Shown: positions 15,329 through 23,776 of the stretch, one piece after another
Layout of the letters: every line of letters starts with the position of its first letter
Position numbering within the stretch: position 1 is the stretch's first letter
Assembly (NCBI GenBank): GCA_964557125.1
Contig: CAZKYX010000015.1
Coordinates: 1 to 27,323 of the forward strand
Source: CAZKYX01 sp964557125
Lineage (GTDB): Bacteria; Patescibacteriota; Microgenomatia; Levybacterales; GWA1-39-11
Direction of reading: 5' to 3'
DNA: 27,323 bases
Program-made: the position numbers and the translations under genes
The notes under the pieces: model-generated
Databases searched by the model: none
Seen by the model: only the letters and a program-made list of their open reading frames with translations
What the model was told of the DNA's origin: nothing

Positions 15329-16336
15329 TTAGCGAATAAAGGCTAAATACAGTCCAAGTATGGCAAATGTAAAACCCAAAAGCCATGCACGCATCACAAC
15401 CTTTGGCTCTTCCCATCCCTTTTTCAGGAAATATAGATGTATGGGGGCAATCGGTAAAAGTTTTTTCCCAAACATTTTTTTTGACATTATTTGCAAGAAC
15501 GAAGAACCAACCTCAATTACAAAAACGCCGCCAATAAGACCAACCGCTCCAATCTTACCGGTTAAAAGTCCAATAACAGCAAGAGAGGCACCAAGCGACA
15601 AGGACCCCACATCACCCAACCACAATCGTGCTTTGTAGATATTAAAGTAAAGAAAAGCAGCTACTGACCCCATAAGAATTGCAATAAAAATTGCTAAAAA
15701 GCTATCAAGAAGTGTGCTTGAAATAACAAGAAAAGCGCTCAGACAAATAAGTAACAGCCCTGAGGAAAGACCGTCAAGACCATCGGTAATATTAAAAGCA
15801 TTGGCAAAAGATACAATAACAAATGCAGCAAAAAGAATATAAAAAGGTCCAAGTGGAAATTCCCCTATCCAAGGAAAATGAATAAATGTATACCCATTCA
15901 TATAAAGTATTGTTCCAATCAAAAGTCCCAATGCCCATTGGATAACAAACTTATGCTTAAATCTTAATCCAAAAAAGTTGCTTGATGTACCATTCAAGAT
16001 TTTCTTCAAATCATCATAAAATCCTAACGCACCAAATCCAATAAATGAGAAGAGAAGAACAAATAATTCCCAAGGTTTTACATCTATTCTAAAAAGGCCA
16101 TATGCCCAAAGAGTAAGAAGAGTAACAACAAAAATAATAAGAAGACCGCCACCAAAAGGAGTTCCGACCTTCCATTCGCTCAATTTGTCAAAAACAAATG
16201 TCCTTTGATTAAAAATATCTCTCGTCTTTTGCTTCTGGCGTTGCAACTTAATTTTGTAAAGAAAGTCGATAAATGGAACGATTAAGATAGCAGTAATAAA
16301 AAGCGAAAGTATCGCAAATCCAAAAATCTTGTCCAT
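15329..16336 (-). CDS. mraY: MraY-like phospho-MurNAc-pentapeptide translocase
   Basis: This 335-aa protein with about ten transmembrane helices would attach phospho-MurNAc-pentapeptide to undecaprenyl phosphate to form lipid I. The catalytic Asp pair is in GFYDDLKK (105-112), the NAFNITDGLDGL loop (179-190) is typical, and LWLGDVGSL (239-247) carries the third conserved Asp. The late cytoplasmic loop reads APIHLYFLKKGWEEP (297-311), where MraY normally has PIHHHFE...GW.E; only the first His is kept. No other lipid I synthase candidate is present in the cluster, so the call rests on both the motifs and the context. Confidence 0.92.
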   Translation of the reverse strand: MDKIFGFAILSLFITAILIVPFIDFLYKIKLQRQKQKTRDIFNQRTFVFDKLSEWKVGTPFGGGLLIIFVVTLLTLWAYGLFRIDVKPWELFVLLFSFIGFGALGFYDDLKKILNGTSSNFFGLRFKHKFVIQWALGLLIGTILYMNGYTFIHFPWIGEFPLGPFYILFAAFVIVSFANAFNITDGLDGLSSGLLLICLSAFLVISSTLLDSFLAIFIAILMGSVAAFLYFNIYKARLWLGDVGSLSLGASLAVIGLLTGKIGAVGLIGGVFVIEVGSSFLQIMSKKMFGKKLLPIAPIHLYFLKKGWEEPKVVMRAWLLGFTFAILGLYLAFIR

Positions 16337-16393
16337 ATGAATTCAAATTATATCACTTCTGCCTTAAATTTCACAATGATACTATAGGAAATA

Positions 16394-17017
16394 TTATTTA
16401 ATGACAGAATCCTCACTGTGAAGACCACTCACTAGAGTAAGAGGAAATACGATGCTTCTTCTCCCAAGAAATGTCCCAGGATTAAGAACAGTATTAACTC
16501 CAATATTAGCATTATCTCCAATAACAGCCCCAAATTTCTCGAGTCCCGTATCATACCGCGTGTCTTCACTCTTTATCGAAACATTCCTTTTATCAAATCT
16601 CCAATTTGCTGCAATTACACCACCTGCTATATTAACACCTGTCCCAATGACGCTATCCCCGACGTAATTTAGATGTGCAATCGAGGAATTATTTAAAATA
16701 ATTGAGTTTTTTATTTCTGAAGCGTGGCCTATCTGTACATTCTCTCCAATTATTGTTGCAGGTCTAATATATGCTGCGTGGCCGATTTTTGAATTGTTGC
16801 CAATAAAAACTGGGCCGATAATTTTGCTTGCCTCTTCTATCACAACATTTTTACCAACAAAGATATTTTCGCCAATTTGCTCATACCCTGAGCAATTGTT
16901 TTCAATATATCGAGCAATTACTGGAAGCACTTCCCATGCATATGCATATTGGGAAAGAAATTCAGGGAAAGGAAAATCGTTAACAGAAATAAATGAAGAA
17001 AGCAGTAGTTTGTCCAT
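16394..17017 (-). CDS. Left-handed beta-helix acetyltransferase, GlmU C-terminal-like
   Basis: The 207-aa protein is built of hexapeptide repeats (IGENIFVGKNVVIEEASKII and onwards, about residues 47-195), a left-handed beta helix. RPAT (85-88), EIKNS (101-105) and AHLNYVGDSVIGTGVNI (114-130), with the catalytic-type His115, plus AANW (136-139), line up with the acetyltransferase half of GlmU, which acetylates glucosamine-1-phosphate using acetyl-CoA. It follows the separate uridylyltransferase gene with a 2-bp gap, as if GlmU had been split. The ATG at 17017 is preferred to 17077, which would overlap the upstream gene by 58 bp. The exact acyl acceptor is an inference. Confidence 0.8.
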   Translation of the reverse strand: MDKLLLSSFISVNDFPFPEFLSQYAYAWEVLPVIARYIENNCSGYEQIGENIFVGKNVVIEEASKIIGPVFIGNNSKIGHAAYIRPATIIGENVQIGHASEIKNSIILNNSSIAHLNYVGDSVIGTGVNIAGGVIAANWRFDKRNVSIKSEDTRYDTGLEKFGAVIGDNANIGVNTVLNPGTFLGRRSIVFPLTLVSGLHSEDSVIK

Positions 17018-17019
17018 AA

Positions 17020-17751
17020 TTATAGGGCCAATTCTTCTGCTGCAGCGAGATCTTCTTTTGTATTCACCCCTCGCCAATCAATAAAAGGCTCCAACTTGTG
17101 AGCTTCTATATTAAATCCGTTCTTTACAGCCATTTCAATAAGGCTCACAATGTAATACTCACCTGTTACCGGACTTTTCTTAATCTGTTTTATGTACTTA
17201 TTTAAAAATTGTCTCTCAAACATGTAACACCCAAGGTTCACTTCGTGAATCTTTTTTTGCTCTTCACTGGCGTCCTTCTCCTCAACAATTCCAGTTACAC
17301 TATTATTTTCATTTCTCACGACCCGCCCAAGACCGGTAGGGTTTTTTATATCCATTGATAGAAAGGAAATCTTACAATTGTTTGCAACATGAACATTGTA
17401 GAGCTCTTCAAGAACAGAAGGCGTGTAAAGAAACGAGTCATCACCATTAGCAACCAACACATCTGAGAACTGAGAATTAACTTTTTCAAGGCCCATCTTA
17501 ACAGCATGTCCTGTTCCAAGTCTTTTCTTCTGCTCTGCGTATAGAACAGTATTTCCAAGAACCTTCATAACAGATTCTTTTGCAAACCCAACAACAACAA
17601 CAATGCTCCCAATTCCACAATTTTGGAGTAGCTTTACCGTTCTGACAATCATCGGCTCACCTTTGATTGAAAGAGTTACCTTATTTCTATCCTTAGATTT
17701 CATTCTCGTACCCTTCCCTGCCGCAAGAATAATCGCTACTACCTTATCCAT
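17020..17751 (-). CDS. GlmU N-terminal-like UDP-GlcNAc pyrophosphorylase (stand-alone)
   Basis: The 243-aa protein is a single nucleotidyltransferase domain. It has LAAGKGTRMKS (9-19), the G-loop that binds UTP, LGTGHA (78-83), a metal-site Asp in NGDD (102-105), EEKDA (157-161) and the GVN motif (228-230), all in the order of the GlmU uridylyltransferase half. It should convert GlcNAc-1-phosphate and UTP to UDP-GlcNAc, the substrate of MurA and MurG in the same operon. GlmU is usually about 450 aa and bifunctional; here the acetyltransferase part is the next gene. Its start overlaps the murA stop (TAATG), so the two are coupled. Confidence 0.85.
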   Translation of the reverse strand: MDKVVAIILAAGKGTRMKSKDRNKVTLSIKGEPMIVRTVKLLQNCGIGSIVVVVGFAKESVMKVLGNTVLYAEQKKRLGTGHAVKMGLEKVNSQFSDVLVANGDDSFLYTPSVLEELYNVHVANNCKISFLSMDIKNPTGLGRVVRNENNSVTGIVEEKDASEEQKKIHEVNLGCYMFERQFLNKYIKQIKKSPVTGEYYIVSLIEMAVKNGFNIEAHKLEPFIDWRGVNTKEDLAAAEELAL

Positions 17752-19079
17752 TACCCTCGCTCCTCCCCTTCTATTACTTGTGCTCCCAACGCTTGTAATC
17801 GATTGGCAAAATCTTCATATCCACGATCTAAATGCTCAATCCCAAAAATTACCGTTTCTCCGCTTGCAATCAGTGCTGCAATAACAAGTGTTGCGCCAGC
17901 CCTTAAATCTGAAATGTTGAGAATCGCATTATGAAGATGCGTTGGACCGACTATTTTGATCGCTTGTTTGTATGGTGTCTGCCAATCGTAGTTAAAGTTG
18001 TATACGCTCTCAGGATTTGCTACTTCAGGATTGAAAAACTCAATCTTTGCACCCATTTTTTTGAGTTCTGAAACGTAACCAAATCTATTTTCATAAATTG
18101 TTTCATGGATTATCGATTCGCCTGTTGCTTGCGTCATAAGTATTGCCCATACGCCTTGCCAATCTGTCTTAAATCCAGGTTCTACATCTGTTGTGATAGA
18201 TGATGCACCCAGCGCTACTTCTGAATAAAAGCGCACCAGTCCATCCTTCTCTTCAAAACTCGCTCCTATTTTTTTCACTTGATCAAGAAAAATCTGCACA
18301 TTCCCAAGCTGCGTATTTTCAAGCCAAATATTTCCACCGGTAAGCATTGATAGGACGGCAAATGTAACCAATTCATTGCTATCAGGTACGATTTCATATT
18401 CCGTACCGTACAACTTCTCGACTCCTTCAATTATTATTACTCTATCATCTTCTCTCCTAATTTTTGCGCCCATAGAATTAAGAAGCGAAATAAGATCGTC
18501 AATCTCATGTTCCTGTGCTGCGTTTTCAATTCTGGTTACACCTTGTGCCAATGTTGCTGCAAGAATGAGAGTTTCAGTCCCTGTATGAGAGTTCTTTTCA
18601 AATCGATACGTTGCGCCAGTTAGTCCTTCTGTTGAAGCGTAGTAATACCCATCCTCACTTTTGTACTCAATTTTTGTTCCCATTTTCTCCAGTCCTTCGA
18701 TATGCCTATCAATTGGCCGTGCTCCAAGTCTGCATCCAGCTGGGTTAGGAATTTGTGCTCTTCTACAACGCAACAGTAAGGGGGCTATAAACATCGATGA
18801 AGTTCTGACAAGAGCACCCTCAGCAAGTGAAATAGTAGGATTTAATATTTCCTTAACGGTGATTGTGACCTCGTGCTCGCGTCTTTGGACATTCCCTCCG
18901 ATTGATTCTATAACGGTCAGCAATTCGTGGATATCTGATATTTCAGGAACATTTTTAAGAGTAACTGACTCGTCTGTAAGACAAGCAGCTATCACAGCTT
19001 TTGTAGCAACATTTTTTGAACCAGATATTTTTATAGTTCCGACAAGGGACTTTCCTCCTTGTATGGTAAATTTTTTCAT
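17751..19079 (-). CDS. murA: UDP-N-acetylglucosamine 1-carboxyvinyltransferase MurA
   Basis: The 442-aa EPSP-synthase-fold enzyme transfers enolpyruvate from PEP to UDP-GlcNAc, the first committed step of peptidoglycan synthesis. The N terminus has ISGSKNVATKAVI with the Lys22/Asn23 pair. The loop AGCRLGARPIDRHI carries Cys116 in place of the fosfomycin-target Cys115 of E. coli, so it should be fosfomycin-sensitive by sequence. Length matches the usual 420-440. It overlaps murC by 4 bp (ATGA) and the GlmU-like gene by 1 bp (TAATG). murA is commonly outside the dcw cluster in other bacteria. Confidence 0.96.
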   Translation of the reverse strand: MKKFTIQGGKSLVGTIKISGSKNVATKAVIAACLTDESVTLKNVPEISDIHELLTVIESIGGNVQRREHEVTITVKEILNPTISLAEGALVRTSSMFIAPLLLRCRRAQIPNPAGCRLGARPIDRHIEGLEKMGTKIEYKSEDGYYYASTEGLTGATYRFEKNSHTGTETLILAATLAQGVTRIENAAQEHEIDDLISLLNSMGAKIRREDDRVIIIEGVEKLYGTEYEIVPDSNELVTFAVLSMLTGGNIWLENTQLGNVQIFLDQVKKIGASFEEKDGLVRFYSEVALGASSITTDVEPGFKTDWQGVWAILMTQATGESIIHETIYENRFGYVSELKKMGAKIEFFNPEVANPESVYNFNYDWQTPYKQAIKIVGPTHLHNAILNISDLRAGATLVIAALIASGETVIFGIEHLDRGYEDFANRLQALGAQVIEGEERG

Positions 19080-20518
19080 ATTTCCTTTAATAAATAGGCA
19101 ATTTTATATACATCTCCAGCTCCCATTGTAACAATAATATAGGAGTCGTTGTTGAAATTTTGTCCTACGTATTCTACCACATCAGCCTCATTTCTCAAAA
19201 GTAACGTGTTTGAAACTTTGGCCTTGTGAGAAGAGACATACTCTTCGTCCGTTAGTGTGTCTTTTTCAGTATCTCTTGCTGACTTGAAGACTGGCATGAG
19301 TATTAATTGCTCAGCACTCGAAAAACTATTGGCAAAGTCATTCAGCAATGATTTTGTTCTTGAAAAAGTGTGTGGCTGGAATATAACGACTATTTTCTTA
19401 CTAGGGTATGCCGCAGAAATTGCAGAAAGAGTTGCCGCTATCTCATTTGGGTGATGCCCATAATCATCCATAAGAAGAGCCCCCCCCTTGGTCTTACCGA
19501 CAATTTCACTCCTTCTCTTTGAACCAGTAAATGATGCAACTGAATTTGATATGTCCTCGGTGCTAAATCCTAGAAATGAAAGCAAAACGATAACAGACAT
19601 ACTGTTCAGTGCATTATATTCACCGAGAAGCGATAAAGAGAAGTCACCAAACGCTTCCCCATTTTTACTCACTGAAAAATGCGAAGGCCCATCTGGAATA
19701 AAGTTTGAAAGAACAAAATCGTTATCTGTATTTTTTCCGTACGTTATATAAGTAATATCTTCTCTTTTATTCTCCAACAATCTTCTTAACATTTGGTCAT
19801 CCCCATTAAGAATGAGACTTCCTCCCGGTTTTATTCTTTTTGAGAACTCTTCGAATGCCTCATATACTGAATCTACAGTTGGAAAAATATCAGGGTGATC
19901 AAAATCTATATTGTTAAAAATTGCGTATGTCGGTCGTTGATACAAAAACTTTGCTTGCCTATCATATACAGGCTCTGAAGCATACTCATCAGCCTCTGCC
20001 ACGAAATATTTGCTCTTACCGTACTTCCCAGGAGAACCCAATGGAAAAATCTCACCGGTACCAATTGTATAAGAGATGTCTTCGCCTAGACTTACAAGAG
20101 CAGTCGACAAAAGTGAGGTTATAGTTGTCTTGCCATGTGAAGCGGCGACAGAAATTCCCTCTATATCATTTCTGCCAAATATGTTTCCACTCATGTACTC
20201 GCCCAACACCTGCCCTTGCGAGAGAACCTTATATCCGTTTTCTTTTGCCCATTTGCTCTGAGGGTTATCAAAGCCACCATGCGCCCCCGTTGTTACCACT
20301 AGACATTCGTCTTTCCTTGTTTCACCGAAAAACTGCTCGGGCATCATTAAATCAAAGCCATTGTCTAGAACAATATTTTGACTTTGAAGATACTTATCGG
20401 TGATAAACTCCTCACCAGTATCAGAACCTGCCACCTCAATTCCGGCTTGTTTTGCTATTATTGCAAGTGGCGCATTTCCAACACCTTTTATCCCAACAAA
20501 ATATATTTTTTTAACCAT
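19076..20518 (-). CDS. murC: UDP-N-acetylmuramate-L-alanine ligase MurC
   Basis: This 480-aa Mur ligase adds L-Ala to UDP-MurNAc in the cytoplasm. The N-terminal Rossmann domain starts VKKIYFVGIKGVGNAPLA, where MurC usually has GIGG.GM. The ATP P-loop is SHGKTT (127-132), FNNIDFDHPDIF (201-212) is the typical central motif, and DDYGHHPNE (351-359) is the C-terminal signature. The ATG at 20518 is chosen because it begins at the conserved strand; the longer in-frame ATG at 20584 would overlap murE by about 74 bp, whereas this one overlaps by 8 bp. Mpl is less likely given the operon context. Confidence 0.92.
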   Translation of the reverse strand: MVKKIYFVGIKGVGNAPLAIIAKQAGIEVAGSDTGEEFITDKYLQSQNIVLDNGFDLMMPEQFFGETRKDECLVVTTGAHGGFDNPQSKWAKENGYKVLSQGQVLGEYMSGNIFGRNDIEGISVAASHGKTTITSLLSTALVSLGEDISYTIGTGEIFPLGSPGKYGKSKYFVAEADEYASEPVYDRQAKFLYQRPTYAIFNNIDFDHPDIFPTVDSVYEAFEEFSKRIKPGGSLILNGDDQMLRRLLENKREDITYITYGKNTDNDFVLSNFIPDGPSHFSVSKNGEAFGDFSLSLLGEYNALNSMSVIVLLSFLGFSTEDISNSVASFTGSKRRSEIVGKTKGGALLMDDYGHHPNEIAATLSAISAAYPSKKIVVIFQPHTFSRTKSLLNDFANSFSSAEQLILMPVFKSARDTEKDTLTDEEYVSSHKAKVSNTLLLRNEADVVEYVGQNFNNDSYIIVTMGAGDVYKIAYLLKEI

Positions 20519-21770
20519 TTGTATTAATTTTCTTACCGATTGCTGCTCTTGCGACCGCAAACTCATCCCACGCTTCCTCTCCATTTCCTCTATTTATTGC
20601 CTGCTCGTGACCTTTACCGGTTATGATTACTAAATCGTCTGGACTTGCAAGACTTATCGCCCAAGCAATTGCTTCCTCACGATTCTCAACCTTATAATAC
20701 GTTTTTTTACTGTTTTTCTCTGGAATAACCATATCTGGTTGAAAGGCAAAGTCTTTAGCAATTCCAGACTCAATATCTGACATAATTTCTTGAGGTTTTT
20801 CTTTTCGTGAGTCCTCTTCAGTTAAAATAATGATGTTAGCAAATGCTGAAGAAACGCTTCCCATAAGAGGGCGCTTTGTTTTATCTCTTTCCCCAGCACT
20901 TCCAAACACGTGAATAATTTTTCCTTTGTATTCCTTTTTTGTAGCTGATAGAATTTTTTCAAAGGCGTTTGGTGTATGTGCAAAATCAATCATAACTGTA
21001 AATGATTCGCTATGCACAATGTGCTGTCTTCCTTCAGGATGAGCGAAAGACTCAAGGCCAGCCTGAATAATTGAGTCTTCAATTTTTAGTATCTTAGCAA
21101 CGGCCACTGCAGCCATACAATTCTGGAAATTAAAGTCACCGATAAGTGTTGTTTTAAAGGGAAAAGTTGAAGCGCTAAAATCAGCCTTTTTATTGGCGAG
21201 TGAATAGGTGTAAACTTGCTTGCCAGAAAGACGCTCTTTCATAAAATTGTATGAAAAATCATCAAGATTTAGCACTGAAACTTTTGACCTCTTAAAGAGT
21301 TTGAGCTTGGTCTTCATATAATTGTCGATATTTTTGTGATAATCCAAATGCTCGTGGCTTATGTTTGTAAGAACGCCAATTTGAAAGTCGACACCGTACA
21401 CTCGGTGCTGATCAAGAGCATGAGAGGTTACCTCAAGAACTAAGTACTTTTTGTTGTTGGGCGTGAGTGAACTTGCTCTTTTTATGTATTTTTGAAGACT
21501 AAAAATTGATGGAGTTGTAACATGAAAACCCAAATGTTCACTCTCTCCACCCAAAAAAGCTCCAACAGTTGAAATCATACCTACCTCTTTGCCTGCTTGC
21601 TTTAAGAGGTGATAGATAAGGCTTGAAGTCGTGGTTTTGCCATCAGTTCCTGTAACCCCAATAACCGTAAGTTTTTTGGCAGGAAAACCAAACAACACAT
21701 TTGCCCCAAGGGCAATCGCTAAATGAGCAGTATTTTTTGCCTTTCTAACAAAACTTTTTATTTCAAACAT
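20511..21770 (-). CDS. murE: MurE-like Mur ligase lacking the N-terminal domain
   Basis: The product is a 419-aa Mur ligase, shorter than the roughly 490 residues usual for MurE. The P-loop GTDGKTTT is already at 41-48, so the uridine-binding N-terminal domain is nearly absent. TSHALDQHRV (115-124), SHEHLDYH (138-145), IDFAHTPNAFE (261-271) and GKGHE (385-389) support MurE. At the position of the DNPR motif that recognises meso-diaminopimelate it has EDSR (319-322), so the third amino acid added to the stem peptide cannot be told. The ATG at 21770 follows an AAAGGA-like ribosome site; a GTG at 21797 is the alternative. It overlaps murC by 8 bp. Confidence 0.88.
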   Translation of the reverse strand: MFEIKSFVRKAKNTAHLAIALGANVLFGFPAKKLTVIGVTGTDGKTTTSSLIYHLLKQAGKEVGMISTVGAFLGGESEHLGFHVTTPSIFSLQKYIKRASSLTPNNKKYLVLEVTSHALDQHRVYGVDFQIGVLTNISHEHLDYHKNIDNYMKTKLKLFKRSKVSVLNLDDFSYNFMKERLSGKQVYTYSLANKKADFSASTFPFKTTLIGDFNFQNCMAAVAVAKILKIEDSIIQAGLESFAHPEGRQHIVHSESFTVMIDFAHTPNAFEKILSATKKEYKGKIIHVFGSAGERDKTKRPLMGSVSSAFANIIILTEEDSRKEKPQEIMSDIESGIAKDFAFQPDMVIPEKNSKKTYYKVENREEAIAWAISLASPDDLVIITGKGHEQAINRGNGEEAWDEFAVARAAIGKKINTNG

Positions 21771-21800
21771 ATTCCTTTCAATTATACCCGACTGCACCGG

Positions 21801-23489
21801 TTACTGTGTCGGCGCGATATTATAGTATTGAATAAGACTTCGGGCAATATTAAAAAAAAGTGGCGCTGCGGTTTCTGAACCATAAATTGAGGTTTTTGGC
21901 TTGTCCATAAGCACAAGCATCGCAATCCTGGGATTGTCGGGCGGGAAAAAGCCTACAAAGGAAGCAATAGTCTTGTTGGGGTCATAGTGTCCTGCAACTG
22001 GAATTTGAGCAGTTCCTGTCTTTCCGGCAACTGGAAAATTGGGAATTTTTACCCATTTTGCCTCACCTTTTTCCACAGCATTTACCATCATCCAAGTAAT
22101 CAACTTTGAAGCTTTCCCAGAAACAGTTCTTCCTCGGTTTTCAGGCTTAATTTCAATTTCTTTGCCATTTTCCGTAATAATTTTAGAAACAAGCATCGGC
22201 CGCATCAACTCCCCTCCGTTAGCAAGAGAGGCCACTGCTGTCAGCAATTGAATAGGTGTTATTGAAATTCCTTGTCCAAAGCTTGCTGTTGCCAAATCAA
22301 TAGTAGACCACTCACTTTCGTTTCTAAAAGTACCCGTTGCTTCACCTTGTAAATCGATATTTGTTAGTCTCCCCAACCCAAATTTTGAGAAGTATGCAAG
22401 CATATTTGAAATGCCTAGTTTTCTTCCCGCATACACCATTCCAGTATTATCCGAATGCTGGACTACATCAGTCATTGTGGTATTTGCATAGTACTTGTCA
22501 TTCCATGTTTTTATACTATATTCACCAACTTCAACTGGAGCAGCGCAAATATCACATTTTGTGGACGGTTCCACCAACCCCATATCCATTGCTGCTGCCA
22601 TCACTAATACTTTAAATGTCGAACCGGGCTCGTAGAGACTCGAAACAATAGGGCTCTTGTAGGTAGTACCGTCATACTCATAGTATTCTTGCGGATCAAA
22701 TTTCGGATACGAATCCATGGCTAAAATTTTACCTGTTTTAGGCTCCATAATAATTACACTCCCCCCATCTGCTTTGTACTTCTCAACAGCTTTCTTGAGT
22801 TCTCTATCAGTGATAAATTGAACTGTTCTATCAATACTTGTAATCAGAGTTCTCCCATTGATGGTTTTTTCCTCTCTTACGTCTGTCAGAATTGGATTCC
22901 CAAGTGCATCCTTAACCATATAAATGCTCCCCTCTCTGCCCTGCAGCTGTTTGTTATAAAACCCTTCCAGTCCAAAATATCCTTCATCCTCACCTTGCTC
23001 GTCTTTTCCTACAAATCCAACCAAATGTGCTGCAATGGAAGCTTCTGGGTAAAATCTGGTACTTTGCTGCTCAAATCCTAACGCTTCAAGCTTTAGACTC
23101 TCAATTTCTTCCTTTTTCCTATACTCTAATCTGTCTTTAAGTCTTACCCAATATAAATCCTTACTAAGAAGTGCAGAAATTGAAGCAGCATCAAGACCGA
23201 GGGGGGAAGCAAGTCTTGTTGCATAAGTGTCTATGCTATCAACCTGTTTTGGATTTGCGTACAACAAATAATTTACCTCATTTGTTGCCAGTGGAAACCC
23301 GTCACTGAATAAAATATCGCCTCTCCTTGCTGTATTCACCAACTCCTGCGCACTTTGAATTCTTCCAAGTTCTGAAAGACCCTGTGCTTCGACAACTTGC
23401 CAGTAAAAAAGTCTTAAGATGGTTGCTGAGAAAAGAATAACGAATAGGAAAAAAATAAAAAATAGTCTAGCTGAGTCTTTATTATTCAT
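21801..23489 (-). CDS. ftsI: Class B penicillin-binding protein FtsI (PBP3-like transpeptidase)
   Basis: This 562-aa protein has one N-terminal transmembrane helix (about 9-29), a PBP dimerisation domain that starts with TARRGDIL (53-60), and a transpeptidase domain. The active-site motifs are STFK (290-293), SDN (346-348) and KTGT (490-493). It cross-links septal peptidoglycan outside the membrane as partner of FtsW. Its ATG overlaps the stop of the ftsL-like gene (TGATG), giving a coupled pair. Two Cys residues at about 312 and 315 (KCDIC) form a CxxC in the transpeptidase domain and could make a disulfide or bind a metal. Confidence 0.96.
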   Translation of the reverse strand: MNNKDSARLFFIFFLFVILFSATILRLFYWQVVEAQGLSELGRIQSAQELVNTARRGDILFSDGFPLATNEVNYLLYANPKQVDSIDTYATRLASPLGLDAASISALLSKDLYWVRLKDRLEYRKKEEIESLKLEALGFEQQSTRFYPEASIAAHLVGFVGKDEQGEDEGYFGLEGFYNKQLQGREGSIYMVKDALGNPILTDVREEKTINGRTLITSIDRTVQFITDRELKKAVEKYKADGGSVIIMEPKTGKILAMDSYPKFDPQEYYEYDGTTYKSPIVSSLYEPGSTFKVLVMAAAMDMGLVEPSTKCDICAAPVEVGEYSIKTWNDKYYANTTMTDVVQHSDNTGMVYAGRKLGISNMLAYFSKFGLGRLTNIDLQGEATGTFRNESEWSTIDLATASFGQGISITPIQLLTAVASLANGGELMRPMLVSKIITENGKEIEIKPENRGRTVSGKASKLITWMMVNAVEKGEAKWVKIPNFPVAGKTGTAQIPVAGHYDPNKTIASFVGFFPPDNPRIAMLVLMDKPKTSIYGSETAAPLFFNIARSLIQYYNIAPTQ

Positions 23490-23773
23490 CAACGCAAGGC
23501 AACTGCCTCAACTGGTGGATTAATTGATATGTAGCTCCCCGATTCCTTAAAGCCCATAGCTGCTGCTCTTGAAGCAAGCTTATCAAATGAAGCCAATGCA
23601 AGAATTTGCGAGTTAAGGATTTCGTTTTTTTCTTTAAAACCCTTGAGCTTATCCTGAATTTTCTTAACTTCAACACTGTCTGAGGCAAGTCTGCTTGAAA
23701 GGTGTAAATTAAACAATTCAAGACTACCCGCAAAAACGGCTAAGAAAACAATAATAATATATAAATATTTCAT
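23489..23773 (-). CDS. ftsL: FtsL/DivIC-like bitopic division protein
   Basis: The 94-aa protein has a short cytoplasmic start, a transmembrane helix (about 3-22), a predicted coiled coil (about 33-60) and a C-terminal motif LASFDKLASRAAAMGF. This is the layout of FtsL/DivIC, which pairs with FtsQ and helps activate FtsW-FtsI. Sequence identity in this family is always low, so the call relies on length, topology and its place between rsmH and ftsI. It starts 3 bp after rsmH and overlaps ftsI by 1 bp. Confidence 0.8.
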   Translation of the reverse strand: MKYLYIIIVFLAVFAGSLELFNLHLSSRLASDSVEVKKIQDKLKGFKEKNEILNSQILALASFDKLASRAAAMGFKESGSYISINPPVEAVALR

Positions 23774-23776
23774 TTT

